Position numbers and translations under genes: made by a program
Notes under the pieces: model-generated
Told to the model about the DNA's origin: nothing
Databases searched by the model: none
What the model saw: only the letters and a program-made list of their open reading frames with translations
NCBI GenBank assembly: GCA_934646115.1
Contig: CAKUEM010000004.1
Span: 9,932-73,931, forward strand
Origin: an uncultured Oscillospiraceae bacterium
GTDB lineage: Bacteria; Bacillota; Clostridia; Oscillospirales; JAAYXM01
Direction: 5' to 3'
DNA: 64,000 nt
Part shown: piece by piece, positions 16,412-24,006 of the stretch
How the letters are laid out: every line of letters begins with the position of its first letter
Position numbering within the stretch: the stretch's first letter is position 1

Positions 16412-17191
16412 TTAGCCCGCCACGCGCTGCTTATACTGCAAATGCAGCTTATCGGCGATCATCGCGATGAATTCAGAATTCGTCGGCTTGCCCTTGGTGT
16501 TTGAGACCGTGTAGCCGAAGAAGCTGTTGAGCGTGTCGATGTCGCCGCGATTCCACGCGGTTTCGATCGCATGGCGAATGGCGCGCTCCACGCGCGAGCT
16601 GGTCGTTCCGAATTTTTTCGCAACGGAGGGATAGAGAACCTTTGTGATCGCGTTGATCACTTCCATATCTTCCACAGCCATCATGATCGCTTCGCGGACA
16701 TAATGATAGCCTTTGATATGCGCAGGAACACCCACTTCGTGAATAATATTTGTTACAGCGAGCTTAAGCGCGGCGCGCTGCTCATCTGCAAATTTTTCCT
16801 GCGGGGTAAAACGTTCGCTGTAAAACGTGCGGATCCGGTGGATCAGCGCGTCTAACGAAAACGGCTTGATCAAAAAATAAGTCACGCCAAGCGTGTTCGC
16901 CTCTGCGATCAGCGACTCATTGGCAAACGAAGAGATCATGAAAAACAACGGTCGCTTCGGAAGCTCCATCGCATTGACCGCCTGCATGACGCCAAGCCCG
17001 TCTAACTGCGGCAGAATGTTGTTTAAGATCACAACGTCCGGCGTGTCAGAGGCGATACGCTCTACCAGCTCGTTGCCGTCAGAAACCGTGGCGGTCACTT
17101 CAAAGTCCGCCTCCTCAAGCAAACGGTCAGAAATCAATGTGCGAAAATCAAGGTTATCATCGGCTACAATGGTTCTGATTAAAGTGTTCAT
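16412..17191 (-). CDS. spo0A: Spo0A sporulation regulator with Asn at the phosphorylation site
   Basis: Master regulator of sporulation entry. 259 residues: receiver domain (about 1-125) and Spo0A DNA-binding domain (about 140-259) with VTNIIHEVGVPAHIKGYHYVREAI and SSRVERAIRHAIETAW. The start at 17191 follows GGAGGG. The acidic pocket (VADDN) and switch Lys (YFLIKPFS) are kept, but the phosphoacceptor is Asn57: the context PDVVILNNILPQLDGLG aligns with PDVLVLDIIMPHLDGL of B. subtilis Spo0A, where that D is Asp56. The codon (17021-17023) is AAC. The switch Thr is Ser (ISSF). The spoIVB-spo0A order supports orthology. Phosphorelay control is therefore expected to be altered; that is inference. 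Confidence 0.93.
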   Translation of the reverse strand: MNTLIRTIVADDNLDFRTLISDRLLEEADFEVTATVSDGNELVERIASDTPDVVILNNILPQLDGLGVMQAVNAMELPKRPLFFMISSFANESLIAEANTLGVTYFLIKPFSLDALIHRIRTFYSERFTPQEKFADEQRAALKLAVTNIIHEVGVPAHIKGYHYVREAIMMAVEDMEVINAITKVLYPSVAKKFGTTSSRVERAIRHAIETAWNRGDIDTLNSFFGYTVSNTKGKPTNSEFIAMIADKLHLQYKQRVAG

Positions 17192-17242
17192 ATGTCCCTC
17201 CAAAAATATAACTGTAAAAATATGGGTAATCTCGATGTGATT

Positions 17243-17271
17243 AATTTACCATAAAATCTCAGAAAATGCAA
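17243..17271 (-). promoter_or_regulatory. SigmaA-type promoter of spo0A
   Basis: On the minus strand TTGCAT (17266-17271), 17 bases, TAAATT (17243-17248). No clear sigmaH promoter was seen. The rest of the gap to spoIVB (17272-17479) holds an inverted repeat ATCCGCCG/CGGCGGAT near 17357-17390 that could end the spoIVB transcript. Confidence 0.5.
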
Positions 17272-17479
17272 CAACTTTTTGGAAAATATTTCAAATAATT
17301 TACAAAGGGATTGCGCGCCGAAAAAAATATTTGAAAAAGCATGCGAAAAAACAGGAGATCCGCCGAATGCTGTCACACCCGGCGGATACGAAAAAATCAC
17401 AGCGCTGCACACAGGAAACCGGCGCAGACGGGGAATGCCGGGGCTACGGCGAAGCCATTATCACGAACATATGATTATA

Positions 17480-18526
17480 TTATGCCACACTTTTATATAT
17501 TTTGTCAAATGCTGTCGAAATCATATGGTCGATAAAGATGCCGTAGCCCTTCTGCGGGTCGTTGACCAGAACGTGCGTCACCGCGCCGACAAGCTTTCCG
17601 TTTTGAAGGATCGGCGAGCCGCTCATGCCCTGCACGATGCCGCCCGTTTTTGCGATCAGGCGCTCATCGGTGACGCGGATGAGCATATTTTTGGTTTCGC
17701 CAGACTCTTCTGGATAAATTTTTGTAATTTCAATTTGATATTCTTCCACATGGTCGCCCTCGATATTGGACAAAATAACGGCAGGACCGGTCTTTATTTC
17801 ATTTCGCGCGGCGATCGGAACGGCGCTTTTTTCAAACTGCGGAAGCGCCGCCTCTGTTTGACCAAAAATTCCGCTTTCCGTGTTGGCGGAAAGCGTGCCG
17901 TAGTCCTCGCGCAGGTTATAATCGCCCACCAGCTCGCCCGGTGCGCCCGCCGCGCCCTTCTTCACATCCGTCACGCGCGATTCCATCACAGACCCATGCC
18001 CGAACGGGATGAGCAGGTTGGAATCCGTATCGCACACGCCGTGCCCCAGCGCGCCGAAAATGTGATGCTCCGGGTCATAGAACGTGATTGTTCCGATGCC
18101 GGCCATGCTGTCGCGGATCCAAAGCCCGAGCTTGCAGTCGCCCTGCGTATCACGCACCGGGGAAACCGTAACGCTGCGTTCCTTCTGCTCGTGCAGCACG
18201 GTGAGAACAAGCGGCTTTTCGCCGTTTTTGAGCAGGCATTCGCGAAAATTTTCGTTGCTTTGCACCGGGGTATCATTGATTTTTGTAATCACGTCGCCCG
18301 GCGCAATGCCGGCGTCGGCAGCGGGGCTTTTCTGCCCTTGCCCGGTCTCGATCGGCGTGACTCCCGCCACGACAACGCCGGAGGAATAAAGCTTGATCCC
18401 GGTCGTGTGACCGATCGGAACGACCTGCTTGATGTCAGAGGCTTGCAGCGCAAGTGCAGGCGTGCTGACGCCTGCGAAAAAAAGAATTGCGAGAAAAAGG
18501 GAGATTCCTTTGTTTCTTTTTAGCAT
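17480..18526 (-). CDS. spoIVB: SpoIVB serine peptidase
   Basis: Forespore-secreted S55 protease that signals across the intermembrane space to activate sigmaK processing in the mother cell. 348 residues: N-terminal membrane anchor (ISLFLAILFFAG), PDZ domain (about 45-120, GIAPGDVITKINDTPV), peptidase domain with catalytic His in GALGHGVCD and Ser in GGIVQGMSGSPIL. The frame is open to 18568, but AAAGGAG before 18526 sets the start. Located directly upstream of spo0A, the usual order in endospore formers. No convincing sigmaG promoter was identified in the gap above it. Confidence 0.94.
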   Translation of the reverse strand: MLKRNKGISLFLAILFFAGVSTPALALQASDIKQVVPIGHTTGIKLYSSGVVVAGVTPIETGQGQKSPAADAGIAPGDVITKINDTPVQSNENFRECLLKNGEKPLVLTVLHEQKERSVTVSPVRDTQGDCKLGLWIRDSMAGIGTITFYDPEHHIFGALGHGVCDTDSNLLIPFGHGSVMESRVTDVKKGAAGAPGELVGDYNLREDYGTLSANTESGIFGQTEAALPQFEKSAVPIAARNEIKTGPAVILSNIEGDHVEEYQIEITKIYPEESGETKNMLIRVTDERLIAKTGGIVQGMSGSPILQNGKLVGAVTHVLVNDPQKGYGIFIDHMISTAFDKIYKSVA

Positions 18527-18755
18527 GCGATCACTCCTTTCTGAATCGCCCGCTTTTACTATGCGCAATGCGCGGCGAATTAGTGACGCCCGGATGTGAC
18601 AAATGCTGACTTCGCTTCCTATGCAAGCAGTATAGCGCCGCGCCGGCGCTGGCTGCGAAGTTTATACATGAGATTTTTGCGCCGCATGCCGCAGATTTCC
18701 AATTTTTAGAGGGGGTTTCAGGAAACGCTTTTGCGCGCATCGCGGCAAATAAAGC

Positions 18756-18790
18756 AAAAAGCGGAGAGGGGAAATTTCCCTCTCCGCTTT
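18756..18790 (-). terminator. Terminator of the perR-rubrerythrin-rubredoxin operon
   Basis: A GC-rich stem GCGGAGAGGG/CCCTCTCCGC with an AAATTT-containing loop (about 18761-18790), followed on the minus strand by TTTTTGCTTT, 10 bases after the rubredoxin stop. The gap 18540-18755 otherwise shows nothing recognisable. Confidence 0.8.
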
Positions 18791-18800
18791 GGCTTCAAAG

Positions 18801-18959
18801 CTATGATTCTGCGGGATAAAACGCATCCTTGCCCAGGCCGCAGGTCGGGCAGAGCCAATCCTCGGGCACATCCTCCCAGGCTGTACCGGGCGCAACGCCG
18901 TTTTCCGGATCGCCCAGAGCGGGGTCATACACATAGCCGCAGGGGCATTCATATTTCAT
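18801..18959 (-). CDS. Rubredoxin
   Basis: 52-residue one-iron electron carrier, too short for many gene callers. Iron ligands are in YECPCGYVYDP and WLCPTCGLGKD. The first pair is spaced C-x-C-G rather than the usual C-x-x-C-G, a variant I recall from clostridial rubredoxins. GVAPGTAWEDVPEDW is a rubredoxin signature. Lies 16 bases after rubrerythrin, to which it probably delivers electrons for peroxide reduction. Confidence 0.9.
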   Translation of the reverse strand: MKYECPCGYVYDPALGDPENGVAPGTAWEDVPEDWLCPTCGLGKDAFYPAES

Positions 18960-18975
18960 CAGTCACACCTCTTTC

Positions 18976-19524
18976 TTATTTGCCGAAATAGCGCGCAAGC
19001 AGCCCTTCAAAGCCGCGACCGTGGCGCGCCTCGTCCTTTGCCATTTCATGCACGGTATCATGGATCGCGTCTAAATTCAGCGCCTTGGCGCGCTTTGCGA
19101 GCTGAAGCTTGCCATCGCATGCGCCGTTCTCCGCCGCCGCGCGCAGCTCCAGATTTTTTTTGGTCGAATCGGTCACGACCTCGCCCAAAAGCTCTGCAAA
19201 TTTCGCGGCATGCTCTGCCTCCTCAAATGCATAGCGCTTATACGCCTCGGCGATCTCCGGATAGCCCTCGCGGTCCGCAACGCGGCTCATCGCAAGATAC
19301 ATGCCGACTTCGGTGCACTCGCCGTTAAAGTTCATGCGCAGACCCTCGAGGATCTCCTCGTCAACGCCCTGCGCAACGCCTACGCGATGCTCATCGGCAT
19401 ACACGGTCGCGCCTGCCGCCTGCTCCACGAATTTGGAAGCCGGCGCGTTGCACAGCGGGCAGGAAGCGGGCGGCTCGTTGCCCTCATGGACATAACCACA
19501 TACGGAACATACAAACTTTTTCAT
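18976..19524 (-). CDS. Reverse rubrerythrin (N-terminal rubredoxin domain)
   Basis: Peroxide-reducing diiron protein protecting an anaerobe. 182 residues in reversed domain order. A rubredoxin-like domain comes first (CSVCGYVHEG and CPLCNAP, about 5-30). The four-helix ferritin-like domain follows, with Glu/His ligands in FNGECTEVGMYLAM, FEEAEHAAKFAE, LRAAAENGACDG and MAKDEARHGRGFE. Middle gene of a perR-led operon. Confidence 0.92.
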   Translation of the reverse strand: MKKFVCSVCGYVHEGNEPPASCPLCNAPASKFVEQAAGATVYADEHRVGVAQGVDEEILEGLRMNFNGECTEVGMYLAMSRVADREGYPEIAEAYKRYAFEEAEHAAKFAELLGEVVTDSTKKNLELRAAAENGACDGKLQLAKRAKALNLDAIHDTVHEMAKDEARHGRGFEGLLARYFGK

Positions 19525-19544
19525 AATAAATTTCCTCCTAAAAA

Positions 19545-19940
19545 TTATTTTTTATCCTTACAGTTCGCGCAGCGCCCCCAAAAGGTGATGTCATAATGCT
19601 CGGCCGATACGCTGTACTGCTCGTTAACTTCCTGACACATCGTGCCGCCCGCCGCGGCCACATCGACGTCGATCACCGCGTGACACACGCGGCATACAAA
19701 ATGCGGGTGCGGGGCAACCGTCCCGTCTAACCGCTCATGCCCATCCACCACGCCGACGGAGATGGCAAGTCCGTCCTCCTTGAGCTGCGCAAGGTTTCGA
19801 TAAACCGTTGCCAGGCTCAGGTTCGGATAGGTCTCCCGCGCCTTTTCGCACACCCACTCGGCGGTCGGGTGCGTTTTGGTGGAGCGAAGCGCCTGTAAAA
19901 TCGCCTCGCGTTTACAGCTGAAATTTCGTTTTGTAATCAT
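19545..19940 (-). CDS. perR: PerR-type peroxide-sensing Fur family repressor
   Basis: 131 residues: winged helix (about 1-80, ATVYRNLAQLKEDGLA is the recognition region) and a metal-binding C-terminal domain. The structural zinc site is formed by CRVCH and CANCK. Regulatory metal ligands THPTAEW, DGHERLDG and PHPHF match PerR more than Fur, so peroxide sensing by His oxidation is likely. Heads an operon with rubrerythrin and rubredoxin, the usual PerR targets, so autoregulation is expected. Confidence 0.85.
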   Translation of the reverse strand: MITKRNFSCKREAILQALRSTKTHPTAEWVCEKARETYPNLSLATVYRNLAQLKEDGLAISVGVVDGHERLDGTVAPHPHFVCRVCHAVIDVDVAAAGGTMCQEVNEQYSVSAEHYDITFWGRCANCKDKK

Positions 19941-19982
19941 GTGCTTTCTCCAAAAATAGTAATCATTCCTGATTTCGAGATT

Positions 19983-20011
19983 ATGATACCACCGTTCCGC
20001 CGCGCTGTCAA
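19983..20011 (-). promoter_or_regulatory. Promoter of perR operon
   Basis: On the minus strand TTGACA (20006-20011), 17 bases, TATCAT (19983-19988). Just downstream, TAATC...GATTA half-sites (about 19961-19984) form a degenerate inverted repeat that may be the PerR box. Confidence 0.65.
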
Positions 20012-20092
20012 GTGTTTTTTTTAAAAAATTTTTTTGGCGCGCCGAAAGTGCGGAAAAAACGCAAGAAAAGTATGGGAATCGCGGCGCGGTTG

Positions 20093-20101
20093 TGTTATAA
20101 T
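20093..20101 (+). promoter_or_regulatory. Extended -10 promoter of the 20214 gene
   Basis: TGTTATAAT (20093-20101) is an extended -10. No good -35 is present. The 110-base leader to the start codon shows no recognised element. Confidence 0.45.
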
Positions 20102-20213
20102 AAATTAAAAAGAATGTGCTGCTGATAAAAAATGCCCGCAGGGCGGGATATCACATAGAACAAAGCGGAACCAATGCCGTGGTGTGCCGCGGTGTAGAGG
20201 ACGGTGGGGACAG

Positions 20214-22352
20214 ATGTCAAAAAAGAAAAAACCATGGAATCACGAGGATTTGATTTCTCAGGACATGGAGGAGGACCTTCAGCTGGAGGATTTTACGCTG
20301 GAGGACGTGCTGGCTGAGTTTGGCGAAAAGCGCAAGCCGCTGCAGGCGATCGCCGCGGAGGAGTTTGACCTCGGCGCGTTTGAGACGCTTTATGAGGAAA
20401 GGAATGCGGAAGCGCCAAAGGCGACCGCGAAGCCTGCGGAAGAAAAGAAGAGGGCCCCGGCGCAAAAAAGCGAGCAGGCGCCGCCCAAAGCGTCCGTCAG
20501 GCAGGAGGAGGCTGCGCGCCCCGCGCCGAAGCCTGCAATAGCAAAGCAGGACGAGGAAACGCCGCGGACCGTGCACGCAGTGTCCGCCAAACAGCAGGAG
20601 AATGCGCCGCACCATACCGCGCGCTTAGACGAGACGTTGCGCCTCAATGAGTTTTTTGAGAGCGAGGAGGATTATGACGAGCCGATCGAGGAAGAGGAAT
20701 ATGAGCCGGAGCAGCCGGGCGCCTATGTCAAGCGAAACGCGCTGCATGTGCGAAATATGGCGATCCGCTCTGTGTTTGCGTTTCTGCTCTGCCTGCCTGC
20801 CTGCTATTTGACATTTGCGCAGAATCTCGGAATCCCCGTTCCGGGCTTTATTTCCTGGGCGGAGCATCCGTTTCGCTTTTTGCTGCTTCTTGCTGGGCTG
20901 CAGCTGATCGCGGTTGCGCTGCATCTGCGCATGATCGCGCGCGGGCTGAAAAATCTGTTTTGCTTCCGCGCGGATCTGTTTTCTGTGCTCAGCGCCTCCA
21001 CAGTCGCCACGCTGCTGCACGCGGGCTATATGATGCTTGTGCGTGATGCGCGGCACACGCCGCCGTATTGCGCGGTCAATATCGTGCTGCTGTTTTTCGC
21101 GGGGCTTGGGCTGTATCTGCGCGATTCCGCGCGCCTGCGCGCCTGCAAAACGGCAAGCAGCTCGAAAGAGCCGCTCGGCGTGTTCATCTCTGAGTGTGAC
21201 ACGCGGATCAATTTGATCAAGCACCCGGTCAGCGAGACCGAGCCGTTTACAAAATACGTGCAAATGCCGGACGGCGCCGAGCGGTTTTGGAGCTATCTTG
21301 CGCCCATCCTTCTGATCGGCGCGCTGGTTTTTGCGGGCATCTCGTCCTTCGGGCGGCACGATGCGGGGCGCTTTTTCTGGGCATTTTCTGCGATTTTATC
21401 CGTGTCTGCGCCGTTTTTCCTGCTGCTTTGCTATCCGCTTCCGTTTTCAAAAATCACGCGGCGGCTCTCACAGCTGGGCGCGGCGCTTGCCGGGTGGTAT
21501 GCGGCGTTCTCGCTCTCCGGCGAGCGGAATTTGATCATCCGCGATGTGGATCTGTTCCCGAAGGGGAGCATTACGCTGCACGGGCTGAAGGTGTTTAATA
21601 ATCATTCTCTGGAAAAGTCGGTCAGCTATACGACCAGTATTTTAAATGAGTCGAAAAGCGGGCTTGCCCCGGTGTTTGCCGAGCTTTTGAAAAGCCAATA
21701 CGGTAAGTGCGAGCGCGTGTATCACCTGCTGCATCACGAGTCCGGCGGGATGGAGGCGGACGTCTGCGGCGACCATGTTCTGCTTGGCACGGCGGCATTT
21801 CTGCTGCGCATGGGCGTGCGTATTCCCGAGCAGGCAAACGCGAAAAGCGCGATGTATCTCGCGGTGAACGGCTCGCTTGCGGCGCTGTTTAATTTGCAGT
21901 ATAAATTACCGAATGACGTGCGGCTCAGCCTGGAAAACGTGGTGCGCAGCCGGGTGAAACCGGTCATGGCGACGATCGATTGCAACCAGAACCCGATCAT
22001 GATCGAGCATGCGCTGCGCGTGCGTGCCGGCGCGATCGAATATCCGCATATCGAAGAGCGGCTGGCGCTCGCTGCGGACGATCAGTTTTTGGAATATGAC
22101 CCGAGCGCGATGATCGCGCGCGCAGGGCTTACCCCGTTTGCAAGCGCGGTGCTCGGTGCGCGCCGCCTGCGCCGGGTCACGATCCGCAACGTGGTGCTGT
22201 CCACGGTATGCGCGGTGATCGGGATGCTTTTGATGTTTTATATCACGTTCGCCGGAAGCTATGAATCGGGCGCGGCGTATAATGTGCTGCTTTACCAGCT
22301 GCTGTGGACGCTTCCGGTCTGGCTGCTGTCCATGCGCAGCGGCGCAAATTAA
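20214..22352 (+). CDS. Catalytically dead P1B-type-ATPase-like membrane protein
   Basis: 712 residues, not a known named family to me. Residues 1-175 are charged, Pro/Ala/Glu-rich and probably disordered. About six hydrophobic helices follow (182-420), then a cytosolic region (about 430-650) and two final helices (about 658-710), the layout of heavy-metal P1B ATPases. The cytosolic part aligns with P1B pumps: GMEADVCGDHVLLGTAAFL resembles the N-domain glycine region, and AMYLAVNGSLAALFNLQYKL the P-domain entry. Every catalytic motif is gone, though. The CPC of helix 6 is SAPFF, DKTGT is replaced by DVDLFPKGSIT at 444-454, TGD is TIDCNQ, and no GDGxND is present. Transport is therefore unlikely; a sensor or scaffold role is inference. 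Ends 17 bases before era. Confidence 0.65.
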   Translation: MSKKKKPWNHEDLISQDMEEDLQLEDFTLEDVLAEFGEKRKPLQAIAAEEFDLGAFETLYEERNAEAPKATAKPAEEKKRAPAQKSEQAPPKASVRQEEAARPAPKPAIAKQDEETPRTVHAVSAKQQENAPHHTARLDETLRLNEFFESEEDYDEPIEEEEYEPEQPGAYVKRNALHVRNMAIRSVFAFLLCLPACYLTFAQNLGIPVPGFISWAEHPFRFLLLLAGLQLIAVALHLRMIARGLKNLFCFRADLFSVLSASTVATLLHAGYMMLVRDARHTPPYCAVNIVLLFFAGLGLYLRDSARLRACKTASSSKEPLGVFISECDTRINLIKHPVSETEPFTKYVQMPDGAERFWSYLAPILLIGALVFAGISSFGRHDAGRFFWAFSAILSVSAPFFLLLCYPLPFSKITRRLSQLGAALAGWYAAFSLSGERNLIIRDVDLFPKGSITLHGLKVFNNHSLEKSVSYTTSILNESKSGLAPVFAELLKSQYGKCERVYHLLHHESGGMEADVCGDHVLLGTAAFLLRMGVRIPEQANAKSAMYLAVNGSLAALFNLQYKLPNDVRLSLENVVRSRVKPVMATIDCNQNPIMIEHALRVRAGAIEYPHIEERLALAADDQFLEYDPSAMIARAGLTPFASAVLGARRLRRVTIRNVVLSTVCAVIGMLLMFYITFAGSYESGAAYNVLLYQLLWTLPVWLLSMRSGAN

Positions 22353-22369
22353 GAAAGGAACTTTTGCGG

Positions 22370-23257
22370 ATGAATATTAAAAAATCCGGCATGGTCGCGA
22401 TCGTAGGGCGGCCGAATGTGGGAAAATCTACGCTGATCAACGCGCTTGCGGGCGAGAAGGTCGCGATCGTTTCCAATAAGCCGCAGACCACGCGCAACCG
22501 CATCTGCGGCGTGGTCAACCGCGATGACACGCAGTTTGTATTTATGGATACGCCGGGGCTGCATAAGCCGAAGAGCCAGCTCGGCGAATTTATGGTGCGC
22601 GTTGTGCGCGAATCGGTCGCGGATGTGGACGCGGCGCTTATGCTGGTCGCCCCGGTCGCAAAGCTCGGCGCGCCGGAGGAGGCGCTGCTCGCGCGCTTGG
22701 CGCAGGCGAAGATCCCGGTCGTGCTTGTGATCAATAAGATCGACACGGTCGCGCCGGAGGCGATTTTCCCCGTGATCGAGCTGTATCGCAGCCGCTTTTC
22801 GTTTCAGGCGATCATTCCGGTCTCGGCAAAAACCGGCGACGGAGTTTCGCTGATTTTAGATGAGCTGTCGCCGCTGATCCCGGAGGGACCGCAGCTGTTT
22901 CCGGAGGACATGGTCTCTGACCAGCCGGAGCGGCAGATGATCGCAGAGATCATCCGCGAGAAGATGCTGCTTCTGCTTGACCGCGAGGTGCCGCATGGCG
23001 TTGCGGTTGAGATCACGCAGTTTTCCGAGCGGGAGAATGGGATCATCGACGTGGGCGCAACGATTTTTTGCGAAAAAGAGAGCCATAAGGGCATTATTAT
23101 CGGAAAGCGCGGCGCGATGCTGAAAAAGATCGGCGCGTCGGCGCGCGAGGAGATCGAGCGCTTTATGGGGACGCGCGTCTATCTGGAGACCTGGGTCAAG
23201 GTCAAAGAAAACTGGCGCGATAACAATGCGATGATCCGCAATTTCGGCTATGAATAA
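22370..23257 (+). CDS. era: Era GTPase
   Basis: Ribosome-assembly GTPase acting on the 16S rRNA 3' end. 295 residues: G1 GRPNVGKST, G3 DTPGL, G4 NKID in the first 180 residues, then a KH RNA-binding domain with the GKRGAMLKKIG loop. An upstream in-frame start at 22304 lies inside the preceding gene. The ATG at 22370 has AAAGGAA upstream. First of era-recO-mutS2. Confidence 0.96.
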   Translation: MNIKKSGMVAIVGRPNVGKSTLINALAGEKVAIVSNKPQTTRNRICGVVNRDDTQFVFMDTPGLHKPKSQLGEFMVRVVRESVADVDAALMLVAPVAKLGAPEEALLARLAQAKIPVVLVINKIDTVAPEAIFPVIELYRSRFSFQAIIPVSAKTGDGVSLILDELSPLIPEGPQLFPEDMVSDQPERQMIAEIIREKMLLLLDREVPHGVAVEITQFSERENGIIDVGATIFCEKESHKGIIIGKRGAMLKKIGASAREEIERFMGTRVYLETWVKVKENWRDNNAMIRNFGYE

Positions 23258-23268
23258 GGTGTGAGACG

Positions 23269-24006
23269 ATGCATCGTGTGGAAAAGGGGCTCGTTTTGCG
23301 CGTTGCGCCCTATCGCGACGCGGACGAGATGCTCACGATATTGACAGAATGCGATGGAAAAATCACGGCTGCGGCGCGCGGAGTCCGGCGCAAGAGCAGC
23401 CGTATTTCCGCTGCGGTGCAAAGCCTTGCGTATTCCGAATTTACGCTGTATGAAGCGGGCGGGCGCTTTACCGTGAACGAGGCGGAGGCGCTGGAGCTGT
23501 TTTTTTCCTTGCGGGGCGACCTGGTGCGGCTCGCCTGCGCGAATTATTTTGCCGAGGTGCTTGACCAGGCGGCGGACGAGGAGGTCGCCAATCCGGAGCT
23601 GCTGCGCCTGGGGCTCAACGCGCTGTACGCGCTGTCGCGCGGGGTGGGCGAGCTTTTGGCGATCAAGGCGGCGTTTGAGCTGAAAATCGCGGCGTTTTCG
23701 GGCTATATGCCCAATCTTGCAAGCTGTGCGCAGTGCGGCGCGCCGCTGCAGGAGGGCGTGTTTGACCCACGGCTTGGTCTTTGCTTTTGCAGGGCTTGCG
23801 CGCATGGCGGCGTGCCGGTCACGCCGGGCGTGCTGCAGGCGATGCAGTTTATTTTAAAAAGCGATGTGCGCCGCATGTTTGCGTTCCGCCTGGGCAAGGA
23901 GGGGCTGCGCGCGCTCGCCGACATTTGCGAAATGTATCTTGCGCAGCAATTTGACAGGGAATTTAAAACACTGACGTTTTATCATAGTATTGAGGGACTG
24001 ATATGA
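23269..24006 (+). CDS. recO: DNA repair protein RecO
   Basis: Loads RecA with RecF/RecR and anneals strands. 245 residues: N-terminal OB fold (LVLRVAPYRDADEMLTILTE), helical core and a C4 zinc finger (CAQCG ... CFCRAC). The stop overlaps the mutS2 start by four bases (ATGA). The era-recO order is common in Bacillota. Confidence 0.94.
   Translation: MHRVEKGLVLRVAPYRDADEMLTILTECDGKITAAARGVRRKSSRISAAVQSLAYSEFTLYEAGGRFTVNEAEALELFFSLRGDLVRLACANYFAEVLDQAADEEVANPELLRLGLNALYALSRGVGELLAIKAAFELKIAAFSGYMPNLASCAQCGAPLQEGVFDPRLGLCFCRACAHGGVPVTPGVLQAMQFILKSDVRRMFAFRLGKEGLRALADICEMYLAQQFDREFKTLTFYHSIEGLI

Noticed and set aside
17505..17525. TGTCGAA 0A-box-like sequence
   Set aside because: It lies inside the 3' coding end of spoIVB, not in a promoter.
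20214..22352. Annotating this gene as a working heavy-metal P-type ATPase
   Set aside because: All catalytic motifs are missing, so only fold-level relatedness can be supported.
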